From Zonotrichia leucophrys gambelii (taxonomy: Eukaryota; Chordata; Aves; Passeriformes; Passerellidae): 64,000 nt of DNA. The notes under the pieces are model-generated. The model had not been told where the DNA came from, did not search any database, and saw nothing but the letters and a program-made list of their open reading frames with translations. The number at the start of each line of letters is the position of its first letter. Position 1 is the stretch's first letter. A program made the translations under genes and the position numbers. The stretch covers positions 30,900,357-30,964,356 of the forward strand of contig NC_088178.1 of assembly GCF_028769735.1 (NCBI RefSeq). Reading direction: 5' to 3'. Of the stretch, positions 13,101 through 28,100 are shown in pieces.

Positions 13101-16100
13101 TTCTGCTCCTCCTTTCTTGGGGGGTGGAGCGTGTATGCTGCAGGTTGTCTTGTTCCAGTAGGATTTTGTTTAAAATGGTTTATTTCACAGTCTTAGATCA
13201 GACAACAAGAAAATTCAGTGACCTAAGTGTAAACTGACAGGAGACCTCATTGTGGTCCTCAACATCCTCACAAGGGCAACTAGAAGGGCAGGTACCGACC
13301 TCTTCATTCTCATGACCAGTGACAGGACTCCAGGGAACAGCTGGAGCTGGGTCGGGAGATTTAGGTGGGAGATCAGGAAAAGGTTCTTCCCCAAGAGTCA
13401 GGCACTGAACAGACTGCCCAGGGAATGGTCATGGCCCCAAGACTGCCAGAGCTCAAGGAACATTTGGACAATACTTTCAGGCACAGGGTGGGATTGTTGG
13501 AGTGTCCTGTGCAGGGCCAGGAGCTGGACTTGATCATACTGATGGGCCCTTTCCAACTTGGCACATTTTATGATTCTAAGACACAAAGCAAGTGTAGTTA
13601 TTAATGTGACTTATTAATCTCATTTCTGGGGCTCTCAAGGAGGGAGAAAAAATTATCAGAGAGAGAAAAGTACACTTCCTTGCACAACTTCATCATGATG
13701 AACTTAATTACTGCCTTCTGCTTTCCCCATGGTGAAGACTGAACACACAGGAAGTAGAATGCTCCTAACAAAAGATTTTTTCATTCTTATCACTAGTGTG
13801 ATTGCATTATCTCCCCTTACAAATATACGAGTCTCTTTTGAAAAAGCATATTTTTACACAATACAGAGAAAAGGAATTCTGCTTTCTCCTCTGAGCAACA
13901 TGTGTAGAGGAGGAGATTTAACAAGGCAGAAAGTATATTAAGACACTGACTGATTTTCCTGAATATCCATTAACAGATATCAAATGTAAAAGGGCACTTA
14001 CTAAATGCTAACCATGTTTGCCTCAGCTGCAGGTACACTTTGAAGTCTGTCTGGAATCCAATATCATAAACAGTGAGGTCAGATCCAGGTATTCCTTTTA
14101 GATGATCATACTCCCAGTAACAATGCCAGATGCCTTTTAAAAAACAATCAATAAAATAGGAGTGTGTATGAAGAGCGCAAAGATGCAAATTAAAAAAAAA
14201 ATCTTACAAACCAAATGTTTTGCTTTTGTACAAGCCTGTCAGGTCAGCAAAGCCCAAAAATGCATCACTGTGAGACTAGCCAATTATGATATCATATATA
14301 TGGGAAAGAAATATCAGTACAAGTGATTACAGACTAAGCATACTGTGCATAGGTAATGCAGGTTACTACATCTGCTGCTAAGTATCAGCACAGCTGGATT
14401 CTTACTGCATTGTGCTGCCATTTATGTCCTTCTCACTTAATTGTGTCTAAAACTAGGCATTAATTTACCCAATTGTACCATTTAATTGAGTTAACTACTG
14501 ATTTTCCAGACTTAAGCAGTAAGAAAAAATAGTCTCAGAGGCTAGAAAATTACACCTACCATAACCTATAATTCCAATCACGCCAAAGATGAAAATCCAG
14601 AAGAGAACCCCAGCTGTGAACCTCAATAACACAAGGAACAGCAGACTCAACATCATTGCAATGAACAGTCCACTAGAAAGTGAAGAAACAGAAACACAGA
14701 GAAAATGAGTGTAAGAATCTATTCACATTCTTGCATTCCTGTTACTTCAAATGAGGGTCACTTCATCTCACATAATAGCATGATTTGTAAAAAAGTATTT
14801 CAAAATCTTCACTATGAAATACATTCTCATGGCTATCTGCCATTACAAACAAATAGCTTATATATGATGATCTCACATATGTGTACTAGGTTCTCAGGCT
14901 GGTTGAATGGGATTAATAGAATGCCTTTTTTGTCACTTACACCAGCTGAAAAACTCACTGCCTTTTTCAGGCCACAGTCTAATCTACAGTACAGAAAGTT
15001 AAATTGGAGGGATACCTATATGTGGGGAAGTTGCTGGTTTATGTCCTCCACAGAAAATCCCTGCTTGCAAAGAAACAATGTTAGTAAACAACATTCTAGA
15101 AGCTTCCTAGGGAAAAAAAAAGAATTACATTTAGGACAAAAACCATAAGGAGGTTAGAAGGACATAATTTCTACTCATCACCGCTTCTATTAATCAGAAG
15201 AAGAAACAATCAGGGCACTATGATGCATAGAAAGAAACTGTTAAGAGCCTTTCTATGAAGTCCCTAAAGGCATTTACAGTGCCTTTTCTTCATCAAGACA
15301 ATAATTAATGTAATGTAATGTAATATAAGGTAATGTAATATTTGTTTTCATTTCACTCCTAGAAAGCAAGTCAGAAAGGAAAAAATTATTGCAAAAGGCT
15401 TTTTCACTCCACATGGCTTTCTAAACAATTATGAAGAAAGCAATATGAATATTAATCCCATTGAACAAATATCCAGCTCAGATGCTTTAAAGAACATTTC
15501 ACGTCTCATTATTTTTAGTAGGTGTTACATGCGAATTTTGTATCAGTACAGACCCAAAAAAATTTAAACCCTCTTCTCGCCTGTGTTCAGTAACTTTTCT
15601 TCTGAATGTTCCCAGCTTATTTAGCCAATAACCAAAGCGAAAAAATGGGACAGCCTGATCATAAAAAAATCACATCAGCTTATTTAGTTAAACCTTTCTA
15701 ACTTTGCCTTAAGTCCTATGTCTTTAATGGCTTCCTAGCCTGATGTATTTTCCCTTTCTGAATGATTTACTGAAATTCAGAATATATTCCTCAAGAAAAG
15801 TTGTAGTTTTGGGGCTCCATCTTGAAAGCAGTAAATTACTTTTATCCAAAGTTATCTTTAGCTATACATGAGTCCTAGTAACACCAAAACTGAGTACATA
15901 GTAGCAACTGCCTTCAACAGACTCGTTCCCTTAAACTGAGGCTTGAAGCAGTAGTTCTTTTGAGGTATGCTAAAAACACTACAGCAATTCCATATTTAAA
16001 TTCTAATCCAGCCTCCCTTCAGTGTCAAGCCTTAACTGTTAAAAACTTCACCCAACCTCTGGCACTTAAATATATTTGTCCAGAAATCATTTGATCTATG

Positions 16101-19100
16101 CTATCATTGGGTGAAAAGTGTGAGGAAAATTATACCCAACTACTTTGAAGTGGTAACAATTCCTTACAAAAAAATACCGTATTTGAAATGTGGAAACTTG
16201 CTTCAATATTTAGAATTTCTGTTCAAAACAATGGTCAGTTCTCTGTCCAGTGTGTCCAGTGGTATCTCCTTTGAAAGACTCTGTACCACAAGCCTGATTT
16301 CAGTAAGAGAGAGACCCAAGCTTGCTGAATATCCATGAGTTTCCTGCTACTAAATATTGTGAGCTGAGTATCAGACTATGAGAAAGCTGTCTTTCCACCA
16401 GTGTCTGAACACCTTTAAAAGCTGACAACTTGTGTTTCTGAACTGACTAAACCTCCACATTATTATCTAAAGTGTGTATTAAATGCTGTGGGTTTGCATT
16501 CAGGATTGACTAATGTATGCTTGACATGTGCATGTTAAAGGTTCTCACGTGGCAACAAATTCGGTTCCTGTTTAAACAGATCAACACACTGGTCCATCAA
16601 AATCAATATTGATGGGCTAGGAGTTCACAAATACTTACATATTTGCTTCAACAAAGAAGCTACTTCTCTTGTTTTGGTGCTGCATTTTAATTAATTGGTG
16701 TTTAGTTAATATTAATTGCAAGATAAAGTTAATACTGTTCAGTAATTGTTCTTGATGCTGCTTTGCCTGCTGCATTGGATTTATGGATTCATATTGAACT
16801 TAGGGATTATAATGGCTTTAACTGAATATTGCTTGCACAAATTCAGAAACTATCTGTTTTATATATGTACAAGTAATACTTGGCAAGTGCAACTGGCTTG
16901 AAAGTTACTTAATTAAGATTTTTCAGTTTTGGAATTGCTGCACACATGGGTGCTGCAACAGAACCCTGCTCCTCCTGATTTTCTGACTGGTAGGACATTA
17001 AAAAGCTATTCCAGATCAACTGACACTCTATGTATGTCTGCTGTACTATCCTTACCATCCACAGAACTGTAACTATCTTATTATCATGTCTGATGAAAGG
17101 AAATTACAGTTTATCGAGTTTTAAAGTAGAATATGTACCAAATACATACACAATATATTTTTTTTTATTTCCTGCACATTCCAAAATGAGTTTTGAAACA
17201 CTAAAAATATCAAAAAAACCCTTACATTAAAATCCAATACCAAGAAATGGCATAGTCTTCAAAAATTTTCATTCCAACTGATCTTGCATCCAGGACATTA
17301 TTGATGCCACTGAGAAAAGAAAAATAAAACAAAAGCTTGCTTCAGGTAGAAAAGGAGAATTTATTTAAACAACAAATATGATCAGTGAAAGAATTTGATA
17401 TATCTTTGGTAGTGATAAGAGTATACTACAATTTTTTTTACAACTATACTCCAGTTCTGTCACCAAATCAACACCAATCACAGTTACAGCAAAGAAAAAT
17501 CTGCATAAGAATGTCTCTACAAGTCCTGAAAAAAATTAATTAAAAAGGCTTTATTGTCAGAATTGCTTATTATGTCACAAGGCAAGGGTATACTATCGAT
17601 ATCTGCAATGTAGCAAGGGACAAACAGTGGTGACTCTAGAACTGCTAATAGCATAGAACCAGAAAACAGGTCAGTGAAGCAACTTGATGGAACTGTTTTT
17701 CTATTTTGCAGAATGCTCACCCACATAATAGTTTTCCGAAGAATAGCCCAACACATTATTTTTTACCAGAGGCAGGAGCACTCAGATGAGGTGAGATGCC
17801 CAAAGTACCAGGCCAGCCCATGGTAGTGGAAAGGTCATTACAGAACAGCATAGCCAAGGCCATTCCTGACTGGCCTGAGTCCTGCAGCATAAGGATTGCA
17901 TTTTGAACCTCAGGCAACTTTCCTTGCAAAACTTATTTTTGCTAGAAAAAGCAATAATTATTTCAAAAAATGACTGAGACCGTCAGACTTAGGCTTTTTG
18001 CACGTTTTGCTCCTATCTGCACACCACAGTACTGGATTTCCTTAATGGAACTTTGGAAGTGCTCAGGCACAGAGAATTTGATACCGAGTCTAGCTTGGGT
18101 ACCCTCAGTCATTTGCTACAAGAGATTCTGATTTTTTAAAATTATTAAATTATTGTGCAATCTCAGAATCCAACAAACACTAAAGAAGGATAAAACCTAC
18201 TTTGCAGCTTCCCTGAGATCAGTTACATTTCTTGTTTTCCCTCTTCCATCTTTGAATGTAGTCTGATTTGCCACGGTCAACACACCATTCTTCGTGGAGA
18301 AGTCTGGGAAGCATCTCTTCAGAACTATTCAAAATATCAAAACAAAGCCTGCATATTACATCTCATGTCAAGCTCTGCTTTTATCATGTGTGTTTTGCAA
18401 CATACTTAAATAATTTCAGATTCACAGTCAATTGTTTTTCAACTGATTATATAGCAATATGTTGATTTGACAAATCTTGGAAGAGCCATTGCATTCAAAA
18501 TTATGATTTTTATGCTTGGAGGTTTTTTGTCTAAGCTCAGGCAGGGTCGGATCATAGATTTCAACTGGAGATTCTAGGTCCTACCAAATAACAACAGTAC
18601 TATACATAGGAGTTTAAGAATTTGTAATAAATGTGGAACTGACTCTCTGTCAGTATCTGGGCAGCTTATAAAAACTGCAGCTTCTCAAATATGCCATTTT
18701 ATGGTAATAATGAGACCAGCCCCCAAGGACAGATTCAACTTGACTGATCATGAATCATATTAGCCCCAGCCAATATATAACAGCAAGTGTTGCTTTCCTT
18801 ATATGCCAGATGAACTCCAGTACCAGGCACTATCACTAGATACTCTTGGAGATGAAGCAATGGAAAAAAGATACAAAGAGCTGGTTAGAGAGAGGGAAGA
18901 GGAGATTATAAAAAAGCGAGAAAAGGAGGTGTTTGCATACTTTTTTACTCTGCCCCGTTCTTTGCTGCAAAACATCCTTGGTTTCATTCCAAAGAGAAGA
19001 GCAGGTGAGTCCTCCGTCAGAGGTGTACTTCACATAACTATTCAGTGCTTTCCTTACCAGATTGCAACAAATACTGAAGCCAGGGCTCAATATTCAGTCT

Positions 19101-22100
19101 GATCTATCTCCCCCAGCAATTATTCTGAATAAATTATTAAGCAACATATCTTAACATATCTTTTCCTCCCACTGTGATCTTTGCTCATTGATGTAGTCTA
19201 AAAGAATATAAGAGCTTCTTTGCAAGGTATTTTATGTCTTTTGGGTCAGTACTTCAGTTTTCATACAATTCAGACTATGTTTTAAAAATTTAATCCGTAT
19301 CTTCTCCTTTTAATGACATGTTCCTGGTTTACATGATTCCTACTTTAAAGTATGGCAAAAATAAACAGCAATTTCTTCTTCTGTAAGATTCTGGGTCAAT
19401 ACTACACTTGTGCAGCTGAGATGAGCTCTGAGATCAGTGGTTATCTACTCAGAAACACCTGCTGACCATAGTGACATTTTTTGCTCTGGAATTCCTCCAT
19501 ATGTCCTGCATAGCCAGCACTGCACTGAAAGGAGAGCTGCATTGTAACTGGGCTGAAGTATCGTTTGAACTTCAACACCTGGCCGTATGATCCTTCCAAC
19601 ATTTGTAGCATTTTCTTTATGCCAATGGCATCGCTTGCTCTTGCTTTGGAAAGCACAATTTCAGTTGAAGAGCTTTTGCTATCAGTGATGATTCAAGAGC
19701 AAGAAAGAGCTCAGCTTGACCTGATCACACGCTGAATATTCCCAGACGACTGTTAGAAAAAATATTAATAAATATTTGTATTTTCAAATTGAATTGATTT
19801 ATGCTTTAAAACTGAATGAATGTGAATGTCAGATAACAAACAGCTCCTAGTGATGTTGCTGCAAAACACATTTCAGACTGGAGTTGTGCTTTAATATGAA
19901 TGCTCACAATCTGCTAAGATGTGTATAAGAAGTAGAATCACTCACAAGGCCTGCTTGGAATGATCATCGAAGGACAATCTTCATCACGTAGGACTTGAGC
20001 AATAGACTAAAAAGGGGAAAAATAGGAATGCTGAATAACAGTGTAACAGTATGTTTGTTTTTCACCCAGTCTGAAGAATGCCCCAAACTGGGCTTTGTAG
20101 CCTCCTCCCCAAATTTCACTGGTGGAGCTGCAAGATACATTTATATCTAAGTGAGAATCCAAACTGTCATTGTGATTTGGGAAAAGACTGTTCTTTTTTT
20201 TTCTAGTGACATAAAAGACTTTTGGATCAGCATCTAAGCCAGAACTGACTGGACAATTGTTCCTTGCCTACCCTTTATCTTTTCTTTTAAAGAAAAGTAA
20301 GATTTTAATCCAATTAATGTAGCTGAATTGCAAGACATTTTAAAGATGGGAAAAGTAACCAGCACATTTGAGGACAAAATCAGTTGTATGAAGGATAGAT
20401 TAATTTTCTTAGCTACCTTTCCAAGTAGCTATAGATGACTTAAGAGCCTTAAGAATTGGTTTGAGACACTCTACTGCTGTGGGGTACTTAAGTACTAAAG
20501 GATACTGCTTGCCACAGTACTGCAACTGAATGAGTAGCTGCAGGTAGTCTTTTAAGCTAACAGCAATCATTTGAAGAGTGGAGGTTTAGTGTGCATTCAA
20601 GACCTTCAGCCTAGATTAAACAAGTGTCAAATCACATAAATGGGACATCTCCTTATACGCTGAAATCAGAATAATTCAAATCTTTGATGCAGCTCAGTAA
20701 AATCATGCATACTAAATACTGCTTGAAGAAAAAATGTACTTTATCATCTACAGATACATACATACCTTGCGAGGATTGTTAAAACCGGGTTTGCAGAACT
20801 GTTTGAAGTAATTCCACTGATCTGGTCTATATCTGTAGGAAGCCTGAACATCAATGTAGGTTGCAAACCTGTCTGGGCACTTTGAGACACAAAGCTGCAA
20901 GAAAAGAAAAAAATAAGTAAAGACACACTCTGGGTAGAGAAGGGTAAGGAAAGTCGGTGTAATGAAAAAGCAAGAAAAATGCCACTGCCTTCATTAATGT
21001 TTACTGCTGGATTTAGAAAAGATATGTTCTCCTTTTGATTCCCTAAATGAATACTTCTAGAATTCTTTGATAGAAAACACTTTCAAAGTGTGTTCTCCTC
21101 ATATCTGGCATATCAAGTCCCTCTCTGTATCTTCTTAGGTTCCACACATTCTGATAGGCAAGAAGAGCTTTCAGTCTGTTGAAAAGAGTATTATTTTTCT
21201 GGGCAGGAAGAAAAAACCTCTGAAGTCCTCCTCTATATCTATCATCAGCAGTACATAAGAGCAAGGGGGTGTGACAGCTACTTCTACAGGATACATACAA
21301 TTTTTTCCTAATACATGTATAAGGGGAACTTTATTTAAACAAAGTCTCACTAAAATCTAGAGTCTCGGGTACTGTTATTCCATCCTTCTACACAACCTCT
21401 TCAGTCAATTACATCTATACAAATATTGTCAAGTTAGGCATAAATAACTCAAAAGTGACTTTTAACTGTAGACTAAGAAAAGACTTACAAAGCCAGGGGA
21501 TGCCTATGAGAAGAAGTCATGCTCACATGACTCATGGTATAGCCATTATAAGCCAGATTTATGTGAGAAATCAGGTGAGGACTGGGGTTTATTGAATGCA
21601 TCCACTGAGAAGTTGTGATTTAGGATATGGAGAAGCGGCTGCCCCGATGAACAGACTCTGAAGGTTCTGCTGGTCCCTGGAATCACACTAAAGACAGACA
21701 TTCTGACTCCTCAGCATTAAGAATGTGTGGTGGTTTGAATTCAATCTTTACAGCAAGCTTGAGCCTTTTCTAGAAGGCAGTTTGTTTCCAAAGCTGTGCT
21801 ATCCAAACGCCCTTTGCAAAGCTCTGCTGTCCAAGTACCAGAGAGACATCATGCACCAAAACTGTCGTTCATGTCAAGGGCATTCCGTTCTAAGTAATTC
21901 ACCAAAAAGAATTTTGGGAAGAGGTCTTGTACTAATCCTTAAAACACAGCAGATACTGCAAGAGGGTCTTTCTATAGGAGTATTTTAGTCCTATGGACTA
22001 CCCACAGGCCAAGGAACAAAGAAAGAAGAGTTTTGTCCTTGCTGGACAACAGGTGACTAACAAGTACACACTTTACTATAAACTGTTTGCTGTCTATGAA

Positions 22101-25100
22101 ACAGGCAGTGAAATGTGCTGTCTATGGATCCAATGGACTGTATTAACTGTTTTCAAATCCAGCCTTACTCAAGAACTGAAGCTCCTCTCATGTTAGTTCT
22201 TGGGGGTTCTTCCTCCTGATATTTATATGTATAGGTCAGGAATGAAGGACCCTGTTTGCAGTTCAAAAGAGGAATCATCAAAAAAAATTTCTTCAGCATT
22301 TTTTGAAACAACCAGTCATTTAACCATCTACAGTAACAAACAGCATTCAAAAACAGCATTCTTAGTTTTGGAGATGTTGCATATTTGAAAACGAACAAAG
22401 TAACTACTCTGGTCCCAAAAACTCTCCTTTAACAAGTATTTCACCCAATTTGATTCATGGCCATTGCCAACCTGACCACAGCACCAGTCAAATCCCACAT
22501 AATGACCTCATATTGCAGAACAGACTGAACTGTTCTAGTGAAAGAGTCTTAAGACTGCAGGGCAACAGCGTCAATGTGCGCATGTGGACAGATGGGGATT
22601 CCTGAAGCAAATCTGCAGCTGATGGAGCAAGTTTTCATTCTGACAGCAACTAGCCAGTCTTAAGAGGGTTCTTGCTCTTTCTTGTTAGAGATTTTCATGT
22701 TTTATGATCAGGAAAATTGTCTTGCAAGAAAGATCAGGAGGTTAATCTTAACCCACACAAATGCAATGACTAGGTTTATTTCACAACTTCACGAGGAATG
22801 ACAACAAATACAACAAACAGAGTGCAAATTGTGAAATAAGGCAAGAATAAGCTTTCAAAATCTTCACTTTTGAAAGAGCCATAGGCTCCAATCACACCCA
22901 GATAATCCTGTCAATGGCAATATGCACAGTTTCTTGAACATGTTCAGCTCCAAAAACCTTAGGTATAAATCAATATTTTCTGCATGCACTGAATACTACT
23001 GGATAGCTGCCTGCAATGAATTCATAAATAAAAAATTGTTGTGTTCAAGTCAGTGGACTTTTTCTGTCTACTCTTATCCAAAATATACAATCTTGTGCAT
23101 TTCCACTTCATTTTTCTGACCGTCACACACTACAGAGAGTGTGCTTGCTACAGGTAATTTATAAAACAACCATGTTGTATTTTGAAGGAAATAAACAACA
23201 TTTTTTAAATCTAAACAAATACATGTCTCATTTTTAAGTACCATGACTAAGATGCAGGGAAAATATTTTATCTCTACATTTTCACTCACCTGTGTTGTAG
23301 GGCACTGTAGGTTTATTAACACTACGGGGCTGGCACATTTCAGAATGTTGAAGTAAAACAAAATGGTCTTGTTCCTATGGAAATGGATATAAGATAATAA
23401 TCACCATAAATATAGGTGCTTATACATCCTACCATTCCAAAATTTGTAGTATACATTGATATTTAAGTTCTATTACTGTGAACATCCATACTGCAAATAC
23501 AAGACAAAAAAAATCCCAGGTAGACCTTGAATGTTTCACATCAAGACATCTATGAAACCAGAAGTATTTGCTCTGAAGAATGATAATTTTGACACATTTT
23601 TATCTGCAGCATGATTTTAAGCTGAAACAATCTGTGTAGCTGTAGTCCTGCCTTGAGAGGCTGAGGTTTGTAGAATAACCCTGCAAAAACATCATAGTCT
23701 CTGTGCCACCAACATCCTGCACATGAAGTGCATGCAAACTCACCATCAGCAAATGCTTCACTGTAAAAGCTGCCTAATTTTTGTTGATCAGAAGGTGGCA
23801 CCAAAATCAATCAGAAGCTTTTTATGGTTGGAAACCAAAAGCAGTTGTTCAGAAAACAGAATATAATATCATCTACTAATAACACTGACAAGATCTCCCT
23901 TGATATAAATAAGGGTCAGTCAGTCCCGCATATTTGACATCTACTGGAACTTGGAGCCTTGTGGCAGCTGTCACATAAGTCTGGATTTGTTGGAAACTTA
24001 GGACCCCAAGATCTCTTGATTTTAAGACTTGGGTTTTGAAGACAGCAAAATATCTTGTTAGACTTTGCAAAATCAGAAAATTATCAGATAGCTCTAGTGA
24101 AGATAATATGGCAGTAGACCTGCCCTTTTTAAACAAAACTTCAAAGCCAGTTAGTCTGGGTTACACAGTGCCCCTGCATATGCACCCCAAGAAATGGTGC
24201 ATATGCTCCCCTATGGACTATGAAGGGCCACCAAGTTGATCAGAGAGATGGAGCACTTTTCTTCCATGAGGAAGGGCTGAGAGAATTGGGATTGTTCAGC
24301 CTGGAGAAGAGAAGGCTTCAGGGGTGTCCTAACTGTGGCTTTCCCTGAAGGGAGCCTACAAAACATTTAACCTGAAGGGAGTCTACAAAAAATATGGAGT
24401 TGCTACTTACTAAGGCCTGGAGAGACAGGGCAACAGGGACTGCTTCCCACTGACAGAGAGTAGGTTCATATAGAATATTGGGAAGAAATTCTTGGCTGTG
24501 AGTGTAGTGAGGCCGTGACACAGGTTGCCCAGAGCAGCTGTGGCTGCCCCATCCCTGGAAGGACAGGCTGAACAGGGCAACCTGGTCTAGTGGAAGGTGT
24601 CCCTGGCCGCGGAATGAGGGTTGGAATGAGCTTTGAAGTCCCTTCCAACTCAGGCTATTCTATGCTTCTGTGATGTGCAGGAGACTCCACAAAGCAGTGT
24701 TTGAGCCCCCACTGACCTTCACCATGGCACTGCAGCACAGTGGGAGCTCTGTCTTGTAAGCAGGATGGCAATATTAACAGTGAAGAGTGCTTGGGCTAAC
24801 AAGGCTGCCCCTCTTCTATCTGTCCTGGTTCAACATCAGTCCTGCTTCTACATCTCATTGTACCCCCCAGACTGGGACATATCTTCTGTTTTCCCACCAG
24901 CATGTGACTCCCACCAATTGCTAAACAGGGCTATACCATCAAAGACACTATTTAGCACCACTGCACATTCAAACTCCATTTAAAACTGGGATCAACTCAA
25001 CTGCCTGACATTTTTTACAATGTTAACTTGTTTTCACTGAGGTATATTCATTCTGCTATGCACTGTTTAAGAAAAGACTTATTCTGGCAAAACTAATTCA

Positions 25101-28100
25101 CCACCACTAGTTGCTCTTTCTTTAAATTAGTAGAATACAATTTTGGACTGAAATGCCATCATTCTTCAATAGTTTCTTGATGGTATTTATGATCTGTGAG
25201 CTGCTCAAATCCATTAATTAATTCTTTTTTTTTTCTTTGCCCATTTGCTGGTATTGACAACAGAAAAGAAAGTTTAAATATATACATAACACATGAAAAC
25301 ACACATTGAGAATTAGATCTGTATTCTGTATAATGAAACTGTGTTGTATTCCATTAGTACATTATGCTCTGTAGAATGCAAAACGAGTTCAGAGATTACA
25401 CATCAACTAATGGATAGATTACAGGCAGACATGAAGAGGTCTAACAGAAGAATTTCATGATGATACAAAAACAATTTCTTTGACTGCATGGCATTCTATG
25501 GAGTTCAAATGGGTTTTTGCACAAGCCGTGAATGTTGGCTTTGTTTCTAACTTGCCTTTTGTACTCCTCAGTGAGATTACCAAAAATACTTGTTACAAGG
25601 ACAAGATTCAAAACACAAAGATTGTGATTACTTTCCAAGAAAAATGTCTCAGACTAAACCCTTGGAGACTTCAGAATACCACAGCTCTGGCTGAGTCTTT
25701 CACACTGCTTACTTTCAGGAGATCTGAAAAACAGTGGTATTGACAAAAGCTTCACAAGCACATCCTCAGTCCCATTCCGGGGACTAGAGGGACTCTTTCA
25801 GAGGAGTATCCTGGCCTACTGCCAGAAACACTCTTGCTTTTCTGGTAGGTTGTATTATGTGTATTATTTATATTTTTATAAGAATCTCCTCAATGTACCA
25901 AATAAATGCCAAAATGCAGCCTCAGTAGCTGTATTATTTTCCAGCAAGCCTATATAGGGAGGGTCACTTGTAAATACAAACCGAAAATCACAGTGTAAGA
26001 AATAACTAAAGGGAAGACTCAAGTAACATACAGAAAGATTGAATGGGAGTGAATGGTAAGAATCAGAGAGAAACACCTGGCTTCACATCACACAGCATAT
26101 TGAAGCTGTGTGTCTGAGACTCCCAAAGTCACTTGTCCTCTACTTCCTACTGGTGACAGAGGGGACAAGGACAAGTTGCCAGCATGGTAGGGAGCAGAGA
26201 AGTGTTGCAGTGAGGGGAACACACACGCCACTATAACTTTTTCCTCCTTGCTTTTCCTCTTCAGGAAGTTTGACTCTCCAACAATTGCTATGAAGAATAG
26301 TCTTGAGTGTGGAACAGGTTTTCTTTCACTAGCCTGTTTCCCCTGTAAAAAAAACTTGAGAGGATATATAGGCCTAGCTCTACTTCTGTTCCAATCTCTA
26401 TTTCCTGCTCCTCCCCTTCTGAACTGCCCTTTGGACAGTGGCTTCCAAAATTTTTTCCACAGAAAACTAAATGGAGAAAGAAAGAAGCAGCAAAGGATTA
26501 TTATCAAACACTAGCATAGCATCCAGCTTCTTGACAGTGACAAGGGCATAAGGCATGCCTACAACTTACCTTTTGAAAGGAAGACGGTGGGTGAAGAAGC
26601 AAACCTTTTTAACATTCTGTTTCATAAACCATTTAGATTTTTAAAGAAAACATAGATGCAACACCTTTCTTCCCTGAGCAACTATTTTCATGTGTAATTA
26701 CTCTGTTGGTATCAACTAACTAATTTAACTCTTACAATTCAAAATCTAAAATGACAAAAACAGAGACAAGTAAATGGAGCCATTTAGTTCCATTTTCCTC
26801 CTGTTTTCCAAGGAGGATGTAGTTACGGCTGCTCATCTCCCAGACTACTCAGTCTCCTTTCTACTGGCATAGGAAAAAAAACAAGAGCCTTTCACTACAG
26901 ACTTTTATGTTATTTGGTGCATATTGACAAAAACTATAGACCAGGCTAAAATGCCTTAAGACTTCTTTTATCCCAAGGTGGATGAAGAATTACACAACAG
27001 GTTATGAATTACCCAAACTTTGGCAGTTAGAAGCTGTGCCAGCTAGTCACCTTCTATGCAACTGCTGACACAATCTTTAAGTTATATTGATACCTTACAA
27101 AAAATATTCTCTAAATGACACAAACAACTGCCTTACAGTAATAATTTGGGTCTGGATTTGCACTGGGAAACTAATACATTTCTGAGCTTTATTTGGAATA
27201 AATACAGAAAGAGTGTCTATTTGACAGTCTGACAAATACACTGTCTATTTGACAGAGACTTGAAACCTCACATCTTATTCACAGTGCACGACTAATAAAG
27301 GCATGTGAATGGATTTAGTACTCACTCATTGAGGGTATCTCTCTGACCACAGAACTGCCCATAGCTGTCAGTTGGATAAATCACTTTCCTGGGGTCCCCG
27401 TGCACCCAAGCTGCAAAATACACAATACCTCTTAGGATACTAGTCAACTGTTCATAGTTAATGATCAAAATTAGCTAGTATGAAAATGTATCACTTGTAA
27501 AGTACCGTTTTACACTTTGTAGATCCAGCACTGAAAAGTACTGATTAGTAGATTTCCTAATGATATATGAAAACGCAAAGCACAGCAAGTTCTACTAAGA
27601 TATGGATTAAACTGTAAGAAAGCAATCCAATGCTCCAAGTCCCATCCAACCTGACCTTGAACACTTCCAGAGATGGGGCAGCCACAGCTTCTCTGGGCAA
27701 CCAGGGCCAGGACCTCACCACCCTCACAGGGAAAAATTTCTTCCTAATCTCTAACCTAACTCTGCCTTCTGTCTTTACAAGCCATTTCCTTGTGCCCTGT
27801 CACTCCTGTCCTTGCGCAAAGTCCCTCTCCAGCTCTCTTGGAGACCATTTAGGCACTGGAAGGAGCTCTAAGATCTCTCAGAACGTTCCCTTCTCCCCAC
27901 TGAACAACCCCAACTTGTCAGCCTGCCTCCACAGCAGAGGAATTCCAGTCCTCAGAGCACTCCTCCTCTGAACTCACTCCACTATGTCAATGTCCTTCCT
28001 GTGCTGGGGGCCCAGAGCCAGATGCAGGAGTGCAGTGGGGTCTGGCAAGAGCGGCAGAATCCCCTCCTTTGACCTGCTGACCACACTTCTTTCAACACAG

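Noticed and set aside
14705..15148. 147-codon plus-strand frame
   Set aside because: No motifs, irregular composition, and lies in intron 9. Length is within chance for 64 kb.
21724..21990. Possible LTR start TGTGGTGGTTTGAATTC
   Set aside because: The sequence after the first bases does not follow any LTR I recognise, and no end is visible.
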